NCBI RefSeq assembly: GCF_050920755.1
Contig: NZ_CP158480.1
Coordinates: forward strand, 1,922,001 to 1,986,000
Length of the DNA: 64,000 bases
Direction of reading: 5' to 3'
Origin: Oligella sp050920755
GTDB taxonomy: Bacteria > Pseudomonadota > Gammaproteobacteria > Burkholderiales > Burkholderiaceae_B
The first letter of the stretch is position 1, and each line of letters opens with the position of its first letter. A program made the position numbers and the translations under genes. This document shows, piece after piece, positions 28,114-35,770 of the stretch. Under the pieces are notes generated by a model. It ran no database searches and was not told where the DNA came from. It was given only the letters and a program-made list of their open reading frames with translations.

Positions 28114-28867
28114 AAATACCGCTTCCTTACCCTTGATGCTAAAGCAGCTAAGATTAGCCACGGTTGGCACGCTCTGGGAGAGCGTGGCAGATAAAGCGAC
28201 TAAAGAACAATGGTCACCCCAGCAATACTTGGCTGAGTTATGCCATCAGGAGCTATTGGCACGCGAGGATAAACGTTTAGCACGCAACCTAAAAGATGCC
28301 ACACTACCCATCGGGAAGCATTTAAATAACTTTGATTTTATGGCTGTCGATGGCATTAACCAAGCGACCACCTATGATTTACTTCAAGATAAAACGTGGC
28401 TGACGCGAGGTGCAAACCTCTTGCTCTTCGGAGCAAGTGGCCTGGGTAAAACACACCTTGCCAGTGCCCTTGGGTATGGGCTACTAGAGCAGGGTTATAA
28501 GGTTAAGTTCATACAGGCGACCACACTTGTACAGCAGTTGCAACTAGCTAAGCGACACCTCAAGCTACAGGACGAATTGAAAAAGCTGGATAAATATCAA
28601 TTACTTATCATTGATGATGTCGGTTATGTTAGAAAATCCGAACAAGAAACTAGCGTCTTATTTGAGCTGATAGCGCACCGTTATGAACGCTTTAGTTTAG
28701 CTATTACATCCAATAAGTCGTTTGAAGAGTGGGATGAGCTATTTGACGATACCACGATGACGGTGGCTGCCATTGATCGACTCGTACATCATGCCACAAT
28801 GATTCATTTTACAGGAGAGAGTTATCGCAAGAAAGAAGCACTAAAAACCCAAGACAAGGGGCAGTAA
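28106..28867 (+). CDS. istB: IS21 helper ATPase IstB
   Basis: 253 residues from the ATG at 28106 (an upstream TTG in frame is less likely), overlapping istA by 8 nt. AAA+ DnaC-like ATPase: Walker A LLFGASGLGKTHLASALG, Walker B LLIIDDVGYV, sensor ITSNKSFEEWDELFDD, arginine region AAIDRLVHHATMIHFTGESYR. It selects the target and activates IstA. Confidence 0.93.
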   Translation: MHRNTASLPLMLKQLRLATVGTLWESVADKATKEQWSPQQYLAELCHQELLAREDKRLARNLKDATLPIGKHLNNFDFMAVDGINQATTYDLLQDKTWLTRGANLLLFGASGLGKTHLASALGYGLLEQGYKVKFIQATTLVQQLQLAKRHLKLQDELKKLDKYQLLIIDDVGYVRKSEQETSVLFELIAHRYERFSLAITSNKSFEEWDELFDDTTMTVAAIDRLVHHATMIHFTGESYRKKEALKTQDKGQ

Positions 28868-28920
28868 AAACCGGCCAAGTTAATTGACGCTAAACCGGAC
28901 AAAGTAGTTGACGTTCTATA

Positions 28921-29208
28921 CATATCATCAAAACCGCAAAAAATCGTAAAATCAATGCGAGTCACCAAACTATGCTCAAGCTCCGGATCGGAGAGGCTAT
29001 GCCATTGACCCAATAGGACTGCCTTAAACATGGCGAGCACGGGATAACTCGGACGACCTTGTTGAGTCGTCAATCGACGCTGCTTTTGTGAATTGAGGTA
29101 GCGTTCAATCGGTCGCCAATCAATCACTTGATCTAACTTAAGTAACGGAAAACGGTCGAGGTGTTTGGCAATACGGGCTTTGGCGGTTTGTTGAAAGAAA
29201 CTACTCAT
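28921..29208 (-). pseudogene. IS5-family transposase copy 1, N-terminal part
   Basis: Starts at the ATG at 29208 (MSSFFQQTAKARIAKHLDRF) and runs through the DUF772-type N-terminal domain (RRLTTQQGRPSYPVLAMFKAVLLGQ, ITRIDFTIFCGFDDM-like end) until the IS21 target duplication. Beyond it the frame continues only into IS21 sequence. Together with 25794-26516 it forms one interrupted transposase. Confidence 0.85.
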
Positions 29209-29278
29209 GGGACTGAAGTAAGAATGCAAGGAAATAAGCCATATTTTAGGAAGTTTGAGGGGTTATTGCAAAGGTCTC

Positions 29279-29433
29279 TGAGTGCCTTTTTGAGCGCTGA
29301 AAATCTGGCCGCTAAACCCTATATCCCACTACCGATTTTCGGTATCCCGGGCTGGCATCAAGACCAACATCAAGTAGGCTTTTATGAGGATAAAGAGGTC
29401 TTTAGACCGCCCCGCAACAAAAACACCCGTTAA
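29279..29433 (+). pseudogene. C-terminal remnant of a DUF3025 protein
   Basis: About 50 codons adjoining the IS5 right end: SAFLSAENLAAKPYIPLPIF, then GIPGWHQDQHQVGFYEDKEV and FRPPR before a stop. The PLPxxGxPGW...FY.D..VFRPPR pattern is the C-terminus of DUF3025 proteins of betaproteobacteria. The N-terminal four fifths are absent, so this end of the IS marks a deletion or rearrangement. Confidence 0.7.
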
Positions 29434-30203
29434 AAGGTACTATCCACCTCAGCTAGGCGACTCATCCGCTGAATCCGCGCTGCGTCCTCCTCACCAAGAC
29501 GAATGGAGGTGCTGACAAACTCCAGATGCTCGCCCATCAGCGTTTTAGCGCGTTCGGGATCATGGTTTAAAATCGCCTGCATCACGGCTTCATGCTGTTC
29601 GGTTAAGTGGCGATGGTTTTTAACATCATCCATGGTGAACATTAAACGGCGATTTTCTTTGACCGTTGAAAAGACCAAATCAAATAAACCGCGCATAATC
29701 TGCAGCAACACCAAATTATGAGAGGCCTCGGCAATGGCTAAATGAAAACGTGCATCAGCCTGTGCCGCCTCTTCCATTTCACCGCGTTGTTGATGCGCCA
29801 CCATAATATCAAAGCACTTTTGAATTTTGCGCTTATCCTCCGCCGTGGCGCGCTGCGCCGCATACCAAGCGGTACTGATTTCCAATGCGTGTTTAGCCTC
29901 AAGTACATCATAGCGATAATGCGGATCATCACTTAAGAGCGTTGTAAGGGCACTGAAACTCTGCGAGGGCCAAGTCATAATATCGGTCTACACAAAGGTA
30001 CCGCCCCCGGGTCTGGTCACGACTAGACCCTGACTATTTAAAGCACGAATCGCCTCCCGTACCGCCGAGCGTGAGACTTCAAATAACTCGGCCAGATCGC
30101 GCTCCGATGGCAGTCGTGCACCGACAGCCAGTTGACGCTCTTGGATCAACTGCTTAATTTGATCCTTTATTTTGTCAGAAACACGAGTAAATTTATTTGT
30201 CAT
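29430..30203 (-). pseudogene. GntR/FCD-family transcription regulator interrupted by an amber codon
   Basis: From the ATG at 30203 (GGGAGC upstream) the winged-helix domain reads RVSDKIKDQIKQLI, LPSERDLAELFEVSRSAVREAI and LVVTRPGGGTFV, then an in-frame TAG at 29988-29990, then TDIMTWPSQSF and a complete FCD ligand domain (YRYDVLEAKHALEISTAWYA, DARFHLAIAEASHNLVLLQIM, EHEAVMQAILNHDPERA-type motifs). Reading through the TAG gives a normal 257-codon PdhR/LldR-like regulator. It may be a nonsense pseudogene, or a sequencing error may be present. Confidence 0.8.
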
Positions 30204-30354
30204 GAACGCTCCCATACCCGGGCGTATAGATGATAAACCGGCAAAGATAGGGGCATATTATATACTAAGTTTGGAGACTTCGCTAAAGCGCACATTCTGT
30301 TCTTTTGATTAAAGCCAAAAGCGGATAAACTAAGGCTTTATATGGTAAGAATCG

Positions 30355-30419
30355 AGTAGGGTGAGGCTTACACCTCATCCCTCTCACAGAACCGTACGTA
30401 CGGACCTCGTATACGGCTC
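30355..30419 (-). ncRNA. Group II intron domains V and VI
   Basis: On the reverse strand GAGCCGTATACGAGG... to ...CGTACGTACGGTTC (30389-30419) is a typical domain V with its GAGCCGTA / TACGGTTC stem. It is followed by a domain VI hairpin GGGATGAGG / CCTCACCC at 30359-30381. The exact intron 3' end, near 30350, is inferred. Confidence 0.8.
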
Positions 30420-30710
30420 ATGCACATTACCATTTAGCATATGCGCTAAACACGTAGCCAGTCTCAACTTTCCCCATATCATACAACGTTAAACTATCTA
30501 ACCACTTATTCGGCATAGCATAGTGAGCTAATGGACTGGCTGAGTTTCTCCAGCGCCACATCGCTATCGACTCAAACGGTGGTTTATATCCCATCTGTTT
30601 GAGACGTCTATGCAAGCGTTTCGGTTTTTTCCACAACTTTGTCAACGGCAATTGAATTTTGACCCCCTTTAGAGGAAGATCGGCAATATAAATTTGACCC
30701 CCTCTACGAA

Positions 30711-31487
30711 TTAAATTGATACTTTGGTTGATATAAAACCAACCTTTCTTTTATCTTTCAATCGATAGCTCTCACCGCTCATTTGAACGACATGGCAGTG
30801 ATGTAGCAGCCTATCCAGCATGGCAGCTGTCAACGAGGTATCACCGGCGAAGGTATCCGCCCATTGACTAAAAGGTAAGTTGCTGGTTAACAACAGGCTA
30901 CCTTTCTCATAGCGTTTAGCAACGACATTAAAGAACAAATTCGCCTCCTCTCGCCCAAACGGCAAGTATCCTATCTCATCGATAACTAAGAGCTTAGGCG
31001 CCATCACTACGCGGTTCATGTAGCTCTTTAATTTGCCCTGCCGATGCGCTGCCATTAAGTGCAGCATCAAATCCGCCGCTGTCATAAAACGCACCTTTAG
31101 CTGACTCATAATCGCTTTATACGCTAAACCAATGGCTAGGTGTGTCTTGCCCACTCCGCTTGGGCCAAGCAAGACAACGTTCTCCTGACGAGCAATGAAG
31201 GTTAAGGAACTGAGCTCGGCAACCTTCGCCTTAGACACCCCACTGGCAAATGCAAAGTCAAATTCCTCCACTGTTTTAATGCTCGGTAGCCCGGCAAATT
31301 TAAGCAGTGTTGTTTGGGAACGTACTCCTTTAGCCTTTAGCTCTTCCACCAACAGCTGCTCCACAAAGTCAGCGTAACTACCCTCGGATTGGAGGTTACG
31401 TTCAGACACCTGAGGCCACGCCTCATTTATGGCATATAAGCCTAATTGCCGACATAAATCGGCAATGCGTTCAGACTGTAAGTTCAT
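30711..31487 (-). CDS. istB: IS21 helper ATPase IstB (second element)
   Basis: 258 residues, overlapping istA by 17 nt. Walker A VVLLGPSGVGKTHLAIGLA, Walker B LLVIDEIGYLPFGREEANLFF, sensor LLTSNLPFSQWADTF, end VVQMSGESYRLKDKR. Full-length DnaC-like ATPase for target selection; clearly different in sequence from the istB at 28.1 kb. Confidence 0.93.
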   Translation of the reverse strand: MNLQSERIADLCRQLGLYAINEAWPQVSERNLQSEGSYADFVEQLLVEELKAKGVRSQTTLLKFAGLPSIKTVEEFDFAFASGVSKAKVAELSSLTFIARQENVVLLGPSGVGKTHLAIGLAYKAIMSQLKVRFMTAADLMLHLMAAHRQGKLKSYMNRVVMAPKLLVIDEIGYLPFGREEANLFFNVVAKRYEKGSLLLTSNLPFSQWADTFAGDTSLTAAMLDRLLHHCHVVQMSGESYRLKDKRKVGFISTKVSI

Positions 31488-32505
31488 GACCGTCTCCTAA
31501 CAGCGCATCATAGATGGACAGTGGGTGTTGCAAGCTCTCAATCGGCATCGGTACCTGATTCGACGTGTGAGAGATTGCCGAATTGCCGCTTCTTATCGGC
31601 AACGGCAATAACGCTTCACGTTCCTTGATGAGTCGTTGGTTGGGGATCGCTTGGGTCGTGCCATGGACTCGGGCATTGGCGACACTCTGCAGCCAATGAC
31701 CAATATACCCATTGGCGGTCTGCACATCCAGTGCCAGCCCATCGGCTCGCAATTGCGCTCGTAACGGTACCACGAAACTACTCTTCAGGTAGCGGTTAAA
31801 GCGTTCCACTTTACCTTTAGTCTTAGCCCGGTAGGGACGACATAGTCGAGGACGAAAGCCATAGTCCTTTGCTAATGACAGTAGCTCCGGATGCCACCGG
31901 TGCAATCCGTCACCATACGCATCTCGCTCAATGACAATCGCCTTGGCGTTGTCAAAGAGTACCTCCTTAGGCACACCCCCAAAGAAGTCAAAACATTGAC
32001 GTAAGCCATTCAACCACGCCTCACTGCGCTCGTTATCGAAGAAATAGACATAGCTGGCTCGAGAGTAGCCTAGCGTAGCAACAAAGGCCTTTAACGGCTC
32101 TCCTCGACGTCGAACGATGGTGAAATCAACTTGCAGTTGCTCACCCGGTGCCGTCTCGAAACGCACCAAAGGTTCTGCCGGAACGCTTGGTTTAAACTGC
32201 GCCACGTAATCACTCACCATACGTATCTTACCGGGATATCCCCGTTCAACAATCTCTCGATAAAGTACCGCCGCAGGAATCCACTCCGGGCTCGCATGAC
32301 GAATTCTCTCTTGAATGTAAGCTTTATATGGATCAAGCTTCGTCGGTCGGGCCGCACGAGGAGTGTATTGCTGTACCGTTGAATCCGCTTTTAAATATTT
32401 CTTTACGGTATTGCGTGCAACACCCATCTCTCGGCTAATTGATTTGATAGAACGCCCCTGTTTATTTAACACTTTTATGGTCACAACCATCTCCTGAGTT
32501 AACAT
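31471..32505 (-). CDS. istA: IS21 transposase IstA (second element)
   Basis: 344 residues: N-terminal helix-turn-helix (GRSIKSISREMGVARNTVKKYL), rve core with EQLQVDFTIVRRRGEPLKAF (Asp), VLFDNAKAIV (Asp) and PYRAKTKGKVERFNRYLK (Glu). Length fits the shorter IS21 subgroup (IS1326-like). It looks intact. Confidence 0.93.
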   Translation of the reverse strand: MLTQEMVVTIKVLNKQGRSIKSISREMGVARNTVKKYLKADSTVQQYTPRAARPTKLDPYKAYIQERIRHASPEWIPAAVLYREIVERGYPGKIRMVSDYVAQFKPSVPAEPLVRFETAPGEQLQVDFTIVRRRGEPLKAFVATLGYSRASYVYFFDNERSEAWLNGLRQCFDFFGGVPKEVLFDNAKAIVIERDAYGDGLHRWHPELLSLAKDYGFRPRLCRPYRAKTKGKVERFNRYLKSSFVVPLRAQLRADGLALDVQTANGYIGHWLQSVANARVHGTTQAIPNQRLIKEREALLPLPIRSGNSAISHTSNQVPMPIESLQHPLSIYDALLGDGHELTV

Positions 32506-32895
32506 ATGCGGCTCGAAAAAACCGCTAGTTTATAAACTAAGGGGTCAAAATTCAATTGCCGACAGGGGTCATTTTTACATTGCCGTTAACAACTTGAGCT
32601 GAATGCTGCGAAGCCGCCTTCTAATCCATCGTGCCAGTTCCCTAAAGCAACCCTTTGCATTCGCAATTCTAAAGTACTGAGTAAATCCCCTTAACAACGG
32701 GTTAAGCGCTTTGATGACCTTCTCTAACGGTTGCCCGCCATTTCGTTTGGTCTTACTCTTAACCTTTTGCTTAAACCCTGACAGCTTCTTTTCTTGTATC
32801 TTCGTGTATTGACTATGAATCTCTACACCCAAGAATTTAACTCCCCATCGACTATGGGTAATGTGAGTTTTGTCACGGTTCACTTGTAGCTTTAG

Positions 32896-34105
32896 GGAAC
32901 CGCTGAACAAACCCCATCCCCAGCGCATATCTTGGTAAAATAGCCCAATTCGTCAACACTGAGTCCGTACCCATGCAAATCACCTTCGCCGAAGCCGAGT
33001 TCGCCAGCAAAAAGAAACAAACCCGTCGTGATCGCCTGTTGGCCGACCTGGAAAGCCTGGTGCCTTGGGCTGTTCCGGAGTCGGTGATTGAGCCGCACTA
33101 TCCAAAAACAGACGGCAAACAAGGCCGGCCAGCCATGGGGCTTTCTCGGATGCTGCGCATGTACATCCTGCAACAGGTGATGGGGTTTTCCGATGAAGGC
33201 GCGGAGGATGCGGTCTATGACAGCCCAGCGATTCAGCTTTTCATGGGCATCGACCTTGGGCGTGATGCCGTGCCGGACGCAACCACCTTGTTACGCTTTC
33301 GTCGGCTGTTGGAAACTCATGGTCTGACCCAGCAAATTTTTGCCGCAGTCAATTACCAGCTGGCGGCCCAAGGCCTGTACTTGAAAGAGGGCACGGTCGT
33401 TGATGCCACCATCATTTCTGCGCCGCCTTCTATCAAAAACGAAAGCAAAAGCCGTGACCCTGAAATGCGTCACGCCAAGAAAGGTAACCAGTATTACTTT
33501 GGCATGAAAGCCCACATCGGTGTTGATGCGGCCAGCGGTCCGGTGCATACGCTGGTGACTACGCCTGCCAATACTCACGATGTAACCCAGGCCCATGCCC
33601 TGCTGCATGGCGAGGAGCAGGATGTGTACGGTGACTCAGGTTATCAGGGCGCTGGGGAACGAGAAGAGAACAAGGATAAAAAGGTGAACCGGGTGATTGC
33701 CATGCGTCACGGGAAGCGTCGCAAGCTGCGTGAAAGTGGTACAGAAGAAGGTCGACTTGTAGATAAAATCGAGCAGTTAAAGAGCCGGATTCGCGCCAAG
33801 GTTGAGCATCCGTTTTACTGGGTCAAGGTTCACTTTGGTCATCGCAAGACGCGCTACCGTGGTTTGGCGAAAAACACCGCTCAGCTGTATAGCTTGTTTG
33901 CCTTGGCGAACCTGTTTTTATCGAAACGATTTATGCCGTTGGCGGGATAAATCCGCCTAAAACCCGGGATGCTGCCCGGAAAAGCAGCAAAAACGGGTAA
34001 AACCGTTCAAAAATAGATGTTTTTATGACTCTAACGCTCGGTTTTCAGAGCTGATTTGTAAAGTTGATAAATTCGCTCGCTTGAGCGACTTTGTTCAGCG
34101 GTTCC
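32896..34105 (+). mobile_element. GC-rich IS5-family element (1,210 bp)
   Basis: Terminal inverted repeats GGAACCGCTGAACAAA at both ends. Neighbouring bases are TTAG on the left and TTAA on the right, similar to the YTAR targets of the IS5 group but not identical, so flanking DNA has probably been rearranged. It truncates the group II intron on its left and a siderophore-interacting protein gene on its right. Base composition is clearly more GC-rich than the window. Confidence 0.9.
32973..33950 (+). CDS. IS5-family transposase (GC-rich element)
   Basis: 325 residues. DUF772 N-terminal domain (WAVPESVIEPHYPKTDGKQGRP, MYILQQVMGFSDEGAEDAVYDS), then the DDE_Tnp_1 core: GTVVDATIISAPPS (Asp), VYGDSGYQGAG (Asp), RAKVEHPFYWVKVHFGHRKTRYRGL (Glu). 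It is intact and close to elements known from Pseudomonas-like hosts. Its GC-rich codon use marks a recent arrival. Confidence 0.92.
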   Translation: MQITFAEAEFASKKKQTRRDRLLADLESLVPWAVPESVIEPHYPKTDGKQGRPAMGLSRMLRMYILQQVMGFSDEGAEDAVYDSPAIQLFMGIDLGRDAVPDATTLLRFRRLLETHGLTQQIFAAVNYQLAAQGLYLKEGTVVDATIISAPPSIKNESKSRDPEMRHAKKGNQYYFGMKAHIGVDAASGPVHTLVTTPANTHDVTQAHALLHGEEQDVYGDSGYQGAGEREENKDKKVNRVIAMRHGKRRKLRESGTEEGRLVDKIEQLKSRIRAKVEHPFYWVKVHFGHRKTRYRGLAKNTAQLYSLFALANLFLSKRFMPLAG

Positions 34106-34163
34106 TTAAATGTTCAATCACATCAAGCTTTTCGTCTATATTGGCAAGCGGTGTTCTCTGCAT
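34106..34163 (-). pseudogene. 5' fragment of a second siderophore-interacting protein gene
   Basis: After an AGGAAG site, the ATG at 34163 opens MQRTPLANIDEKLDVIEHL before the IS5-family end cuts it. The first 19 residues match 13 of those of the SIP protein encoded at 37954-39138 (MKRTAINNIDEKLDIIGHL). It follows the carrier protein gene on the same strand, so the siderophore operon once continued here with a SIP paralogue. Confidence 0.8.
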
Positions 34164-34209
34164 TTTTGTCTTCCTAATAGTTTAGTTAAGCCGACTTTTT
34201 ACAACAATA

Positions 34210-34425
34210 TCAAGCTCTCACCAATGCTTCCCACGCATTAATCGTCGGATTCTGCATCAGTTCAGCAAAACCAATAGTTTTATCAAAGCGTTGCGCAATC
34301 TGCTCAGCAATCGACATCAACGCTAGTGAATGCAAACCTAGTACGAGTAAATTTTCGTTCACATCAATATCATCGAGTGAAATTCCTAATGTTTTAGCGA
34401 CCATCATGATTAATTCTTCTTGCAC
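34210..34425 (-). CDS. Stand-alone acyl/aryl carrier protein
   Basis: 71 residues from GTG at 34425, with AGGAG 7 nt upstream. It is a complete PP-binding domain with the attachment serine in LLVLGLHSLALMSIAEQI. LGLHSL is typical of aryl carrier domains such as those of EntB and AngB. It probably carries the aryl acid activated by the AMP ligase at 48.6 kb, which has no carrier of its own. Unlike EntB it has no isochorismatase domain. The Sfp-type transferase at 52.4 kb would load it. Confidence 0.85.
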   Translation of the reverse strand: MQEELIMMVAKTLGISLDDIDVNENLLVLGLHSLALMSIAEQIAQRFDKTIGFAELMQNPTINAWEALVRA

Positions 34426-34457
34426 ACTTGTTCTCCTGTAAGGTTTTTATCATTTAC

Positions 34458-35696
34458 TTAATTTTCTGCTAACAACTCATGACCTGTGCGTTTAGACCAT
34501 TTGATTAAAATCAGCAGCAACACCACTAAAGCAAAACTCACTACCACAGCGATAATCATCACGGCATAATAACCAACGTTATGCGCCAATTTAAGGCTCA
34601 ATGATGAATACACCATGCCTGTCACTGTGGCTAAACTTAGTTGCAATGAGACAAAAGTGGCTTTTGATGAGGTGACTGCCGCCTTATTCATAATGATGGT
34701 GCTGAGTGACGCCATCAAAGCGGGTTGCACCAAGGTACTTATACTTACCGCTAGATACACATACCATTTAGCAACTTGACTTTGTGTTATTGGTAAATAT
34801 AGCGTCAGACTGAGTGCCATTAAGAGCGAAAGTAAGGCAAACGCTTTACCACTGCCTAAATAACGCATTAAGGGGATAGCTAATAAGGCCGATAAGACAC
34901 CGATAACTGAGCCATACACTTTCGTCATTAAACCAATCTCTTCTGGCGACCATCCTGAGTCCACTAGCAAGGGATTTAAGAGCGCACCCAAAAAACTTAT
35001 CCCAAAGGCAGCGACCAGTAAAAACAACAACCACTTCACATGCCGTTTAATAAAGGACTTAAACTCTGCCCACAAACTCAAAGAAACCCACTCCTTAGAT
35101 AGGGGAGTAACTGCCTCAGCTGGCTCACGATAAAAGGTGATTTGGCATACGGAAATCATGGTCAAAGATGCCAAAAACAACAAGCTACCTTGCCAACCCA
35201 ACGTTTGGTAAAACATCAATACAACACCGCCGCCAACCGCGTTACCAATAAAACTACCTGCGTATTGCAGCGCATTCGCCTGTTGCCGTTTCTGCGTTGG
35301 AAAAATCTTACAAACTAAACCATCTACGGAGACATCTTGTATCCCAGTAAAAATGGCATACACAAAAAATAGCCCCAGCATCCAATAAAAACGGTGCAAA
35401 GGATCAATAAAGCTAATCACCACCAATAAAGTGGTCATCATCATTTGAGCGATTAGTAGCCAGCCACGATAATGCCCCTGCAAAAACGTGCTTACCTTAT
35501 CGACAAATAAGCTAAATATCAAACGCAGGGCAATTGGTAGCATGACCCAGAAAACCAGAGACAATTGCTCTAATGGTACGCCCAGTGTTCTGAAAATAAC
35601 GATACCACCCGTAAATAAAAAGGAAATACCAATATACTGCGTGATATAAACCATGATCAGCATGAACCATGGATTACGGCTTGCACTCTGTGACAT
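34458..35696 (-). CDS. MFS siderophore importer (RhtX/FptX-like)
   Basis: 412 residues from the ATG at 35696 (AAGGG upstream), with 12 membrane segments. The AmpG/RhtX pattern is visible: SRNPWFMLIMVYITQYIG, LSLVFWVMLPIALRLIFSLFVD, FTGIQDVSVDGLVC and ANALQYAGSFIGNAVGGG. RhtX and FptX carry rhizobactin and pyochelin across the inner membrane without an ABC system. The gene is next to the TonB receptor, and no siderophore ABC importer is seen in the cluster, which supports this role. Confidence 0.8.
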   Translation of the reverse strand: MSQSASRNPWFMLIMVYITQYIGISFLFTGGIVIFRTLGVPLEQLSLVFWVMLPIALRLIFSLFVDKVSTFLQGHYRGWLLIAQMMMTTLLVVISFIDPLHRFYWMLGLFFVYAIFTGIQDVSVDGLVCKIFPTQKRQQANALQYAGSFIGNAVGGGVVLMFYQTLGWQGSLLFLASLTMISVCQITFYREPAEAVTPLSKEWVSLSLWAEFKSFIKRHVKWLLFLLVAAFGISFLGALLNPLLVDSGWSPEEIGLMTKVYGSVIGVLSALLAIPLMRYLGSGKAFALLSLLMALSLTLYLPITQSQVAKWYVYLAVSISTLVQPALMASLSTIIMNKAAVTSSKATFVSLQLSLATVTGMVYSSLSLKLAHNVGYYAVMIIAVVVSFALVVLLLILIKWSKRTGHELLAEN

Positions 35697-35770
35697 CAAA
35701 ACCCTTAAAAATTCATTAAGCTTCACAGGTTAAGAACTCAGACGAGCTCTTAACCTCGACTGGTGATAAG

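Larger units (their letters stand above)
26523..28920 (+). mobile_element. IS21-family element, first type (2,398 bp)
   Basis: Ends TATAGAGCGACAATTAAC and, reversed, TATAGAACGTCAACTACT. Several CGACAATTA/GGCCGG-like subterminal repeats occur at both ends, as IS21 transposases need. A 6-bp target duplication CATATC flanks it (26517-26522 and 28921-28926). It carries istA and istB. Comparison with IS5 copy 2 confirms the insertion point to the base. Confidence 0.92.
25639..29278 (-). mobile_element. IS5-family element, copy 1, interrupted by an IS21 element
   Basis: Ends GAGACTTTTGCATAAAAAC (left) and, reversed, GAGACCTTTGCAATAACCC (right) form imperfect inverted repeats of the Neisseria IS1106/Acinetobacter type. 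Without the nested IS21 insertion it is about 1.23 kb, like copy 2 at 54812-56040. Its transposase is on the reverse strand and is split. Flanks are AGACT on the left and TGAGT on the right, so no simple target duplication is seen. Confidence 0.85.
30640..32591 (-). mobile_element. IS21-family element, second type (1,952 bp)
   Basis: Ends TGTCAACGGCAATTGAATTT and, reversed, TGTTAACGGCAATGTAAAAA, with repeated TTGACCCC/GGGGTC motifs inside each end. A 4-bp duplication ACTT flanks it (30636-30639, 32592-32595). It is unrelated in end sequence to the IS21 element at 26.5 kb and lies inside the group II intron RT. Confidence 0.9.
30350..32895 (-). mobile_element. Group II intron remnant, interrupted by an IS21 element
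   Basis: Contains the thumb/maturase part of the intron reverse transcriptase, plus intron RNA domains V and VI at the 3' end. The 5' end, including domains I-IV and the catalytic RT palm, is missing because a GC-rich IS5-family element joins at 32896. A second IS21 element (30640-32591) splits what remains. The intron cannot move on its own. Confidence 0.85.
30427..32895 (-). pseudogene. Group II intron reverse transcriptase/maturase, C-terminal part, split
   Basis: Two segments form one frame when the IS21 element is removed at its ACTT duplication. 32592-32895 encodes LQVNRDKTHITHSRWGVKFLG and NPLLRGFTQYFRIANAKGCF (RT thumb, domain X). 30427-30639 encodes LWKKPKRLHRRLKQMGY and WRWRNSASPLAHYAMPNKW to the stop. 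The junction reads IQLKLWKKPKR. The YADD palm is absent. Confidence 0.85.

Noticed and set aside
26523..32591. The two IS21 elements as copies of one element
   Set aside because: Their end sequences, IstA lengths (498 and 344 residues) and IstB sequences differ clearly.
34458..35696. The MFS protein near the receptor as AmpG muropeptide permease
   Set aside because: The fold family is shared, but the siderophore operon setting and RhtX/FptX-like length fit uptake of the ferric siderophore better.
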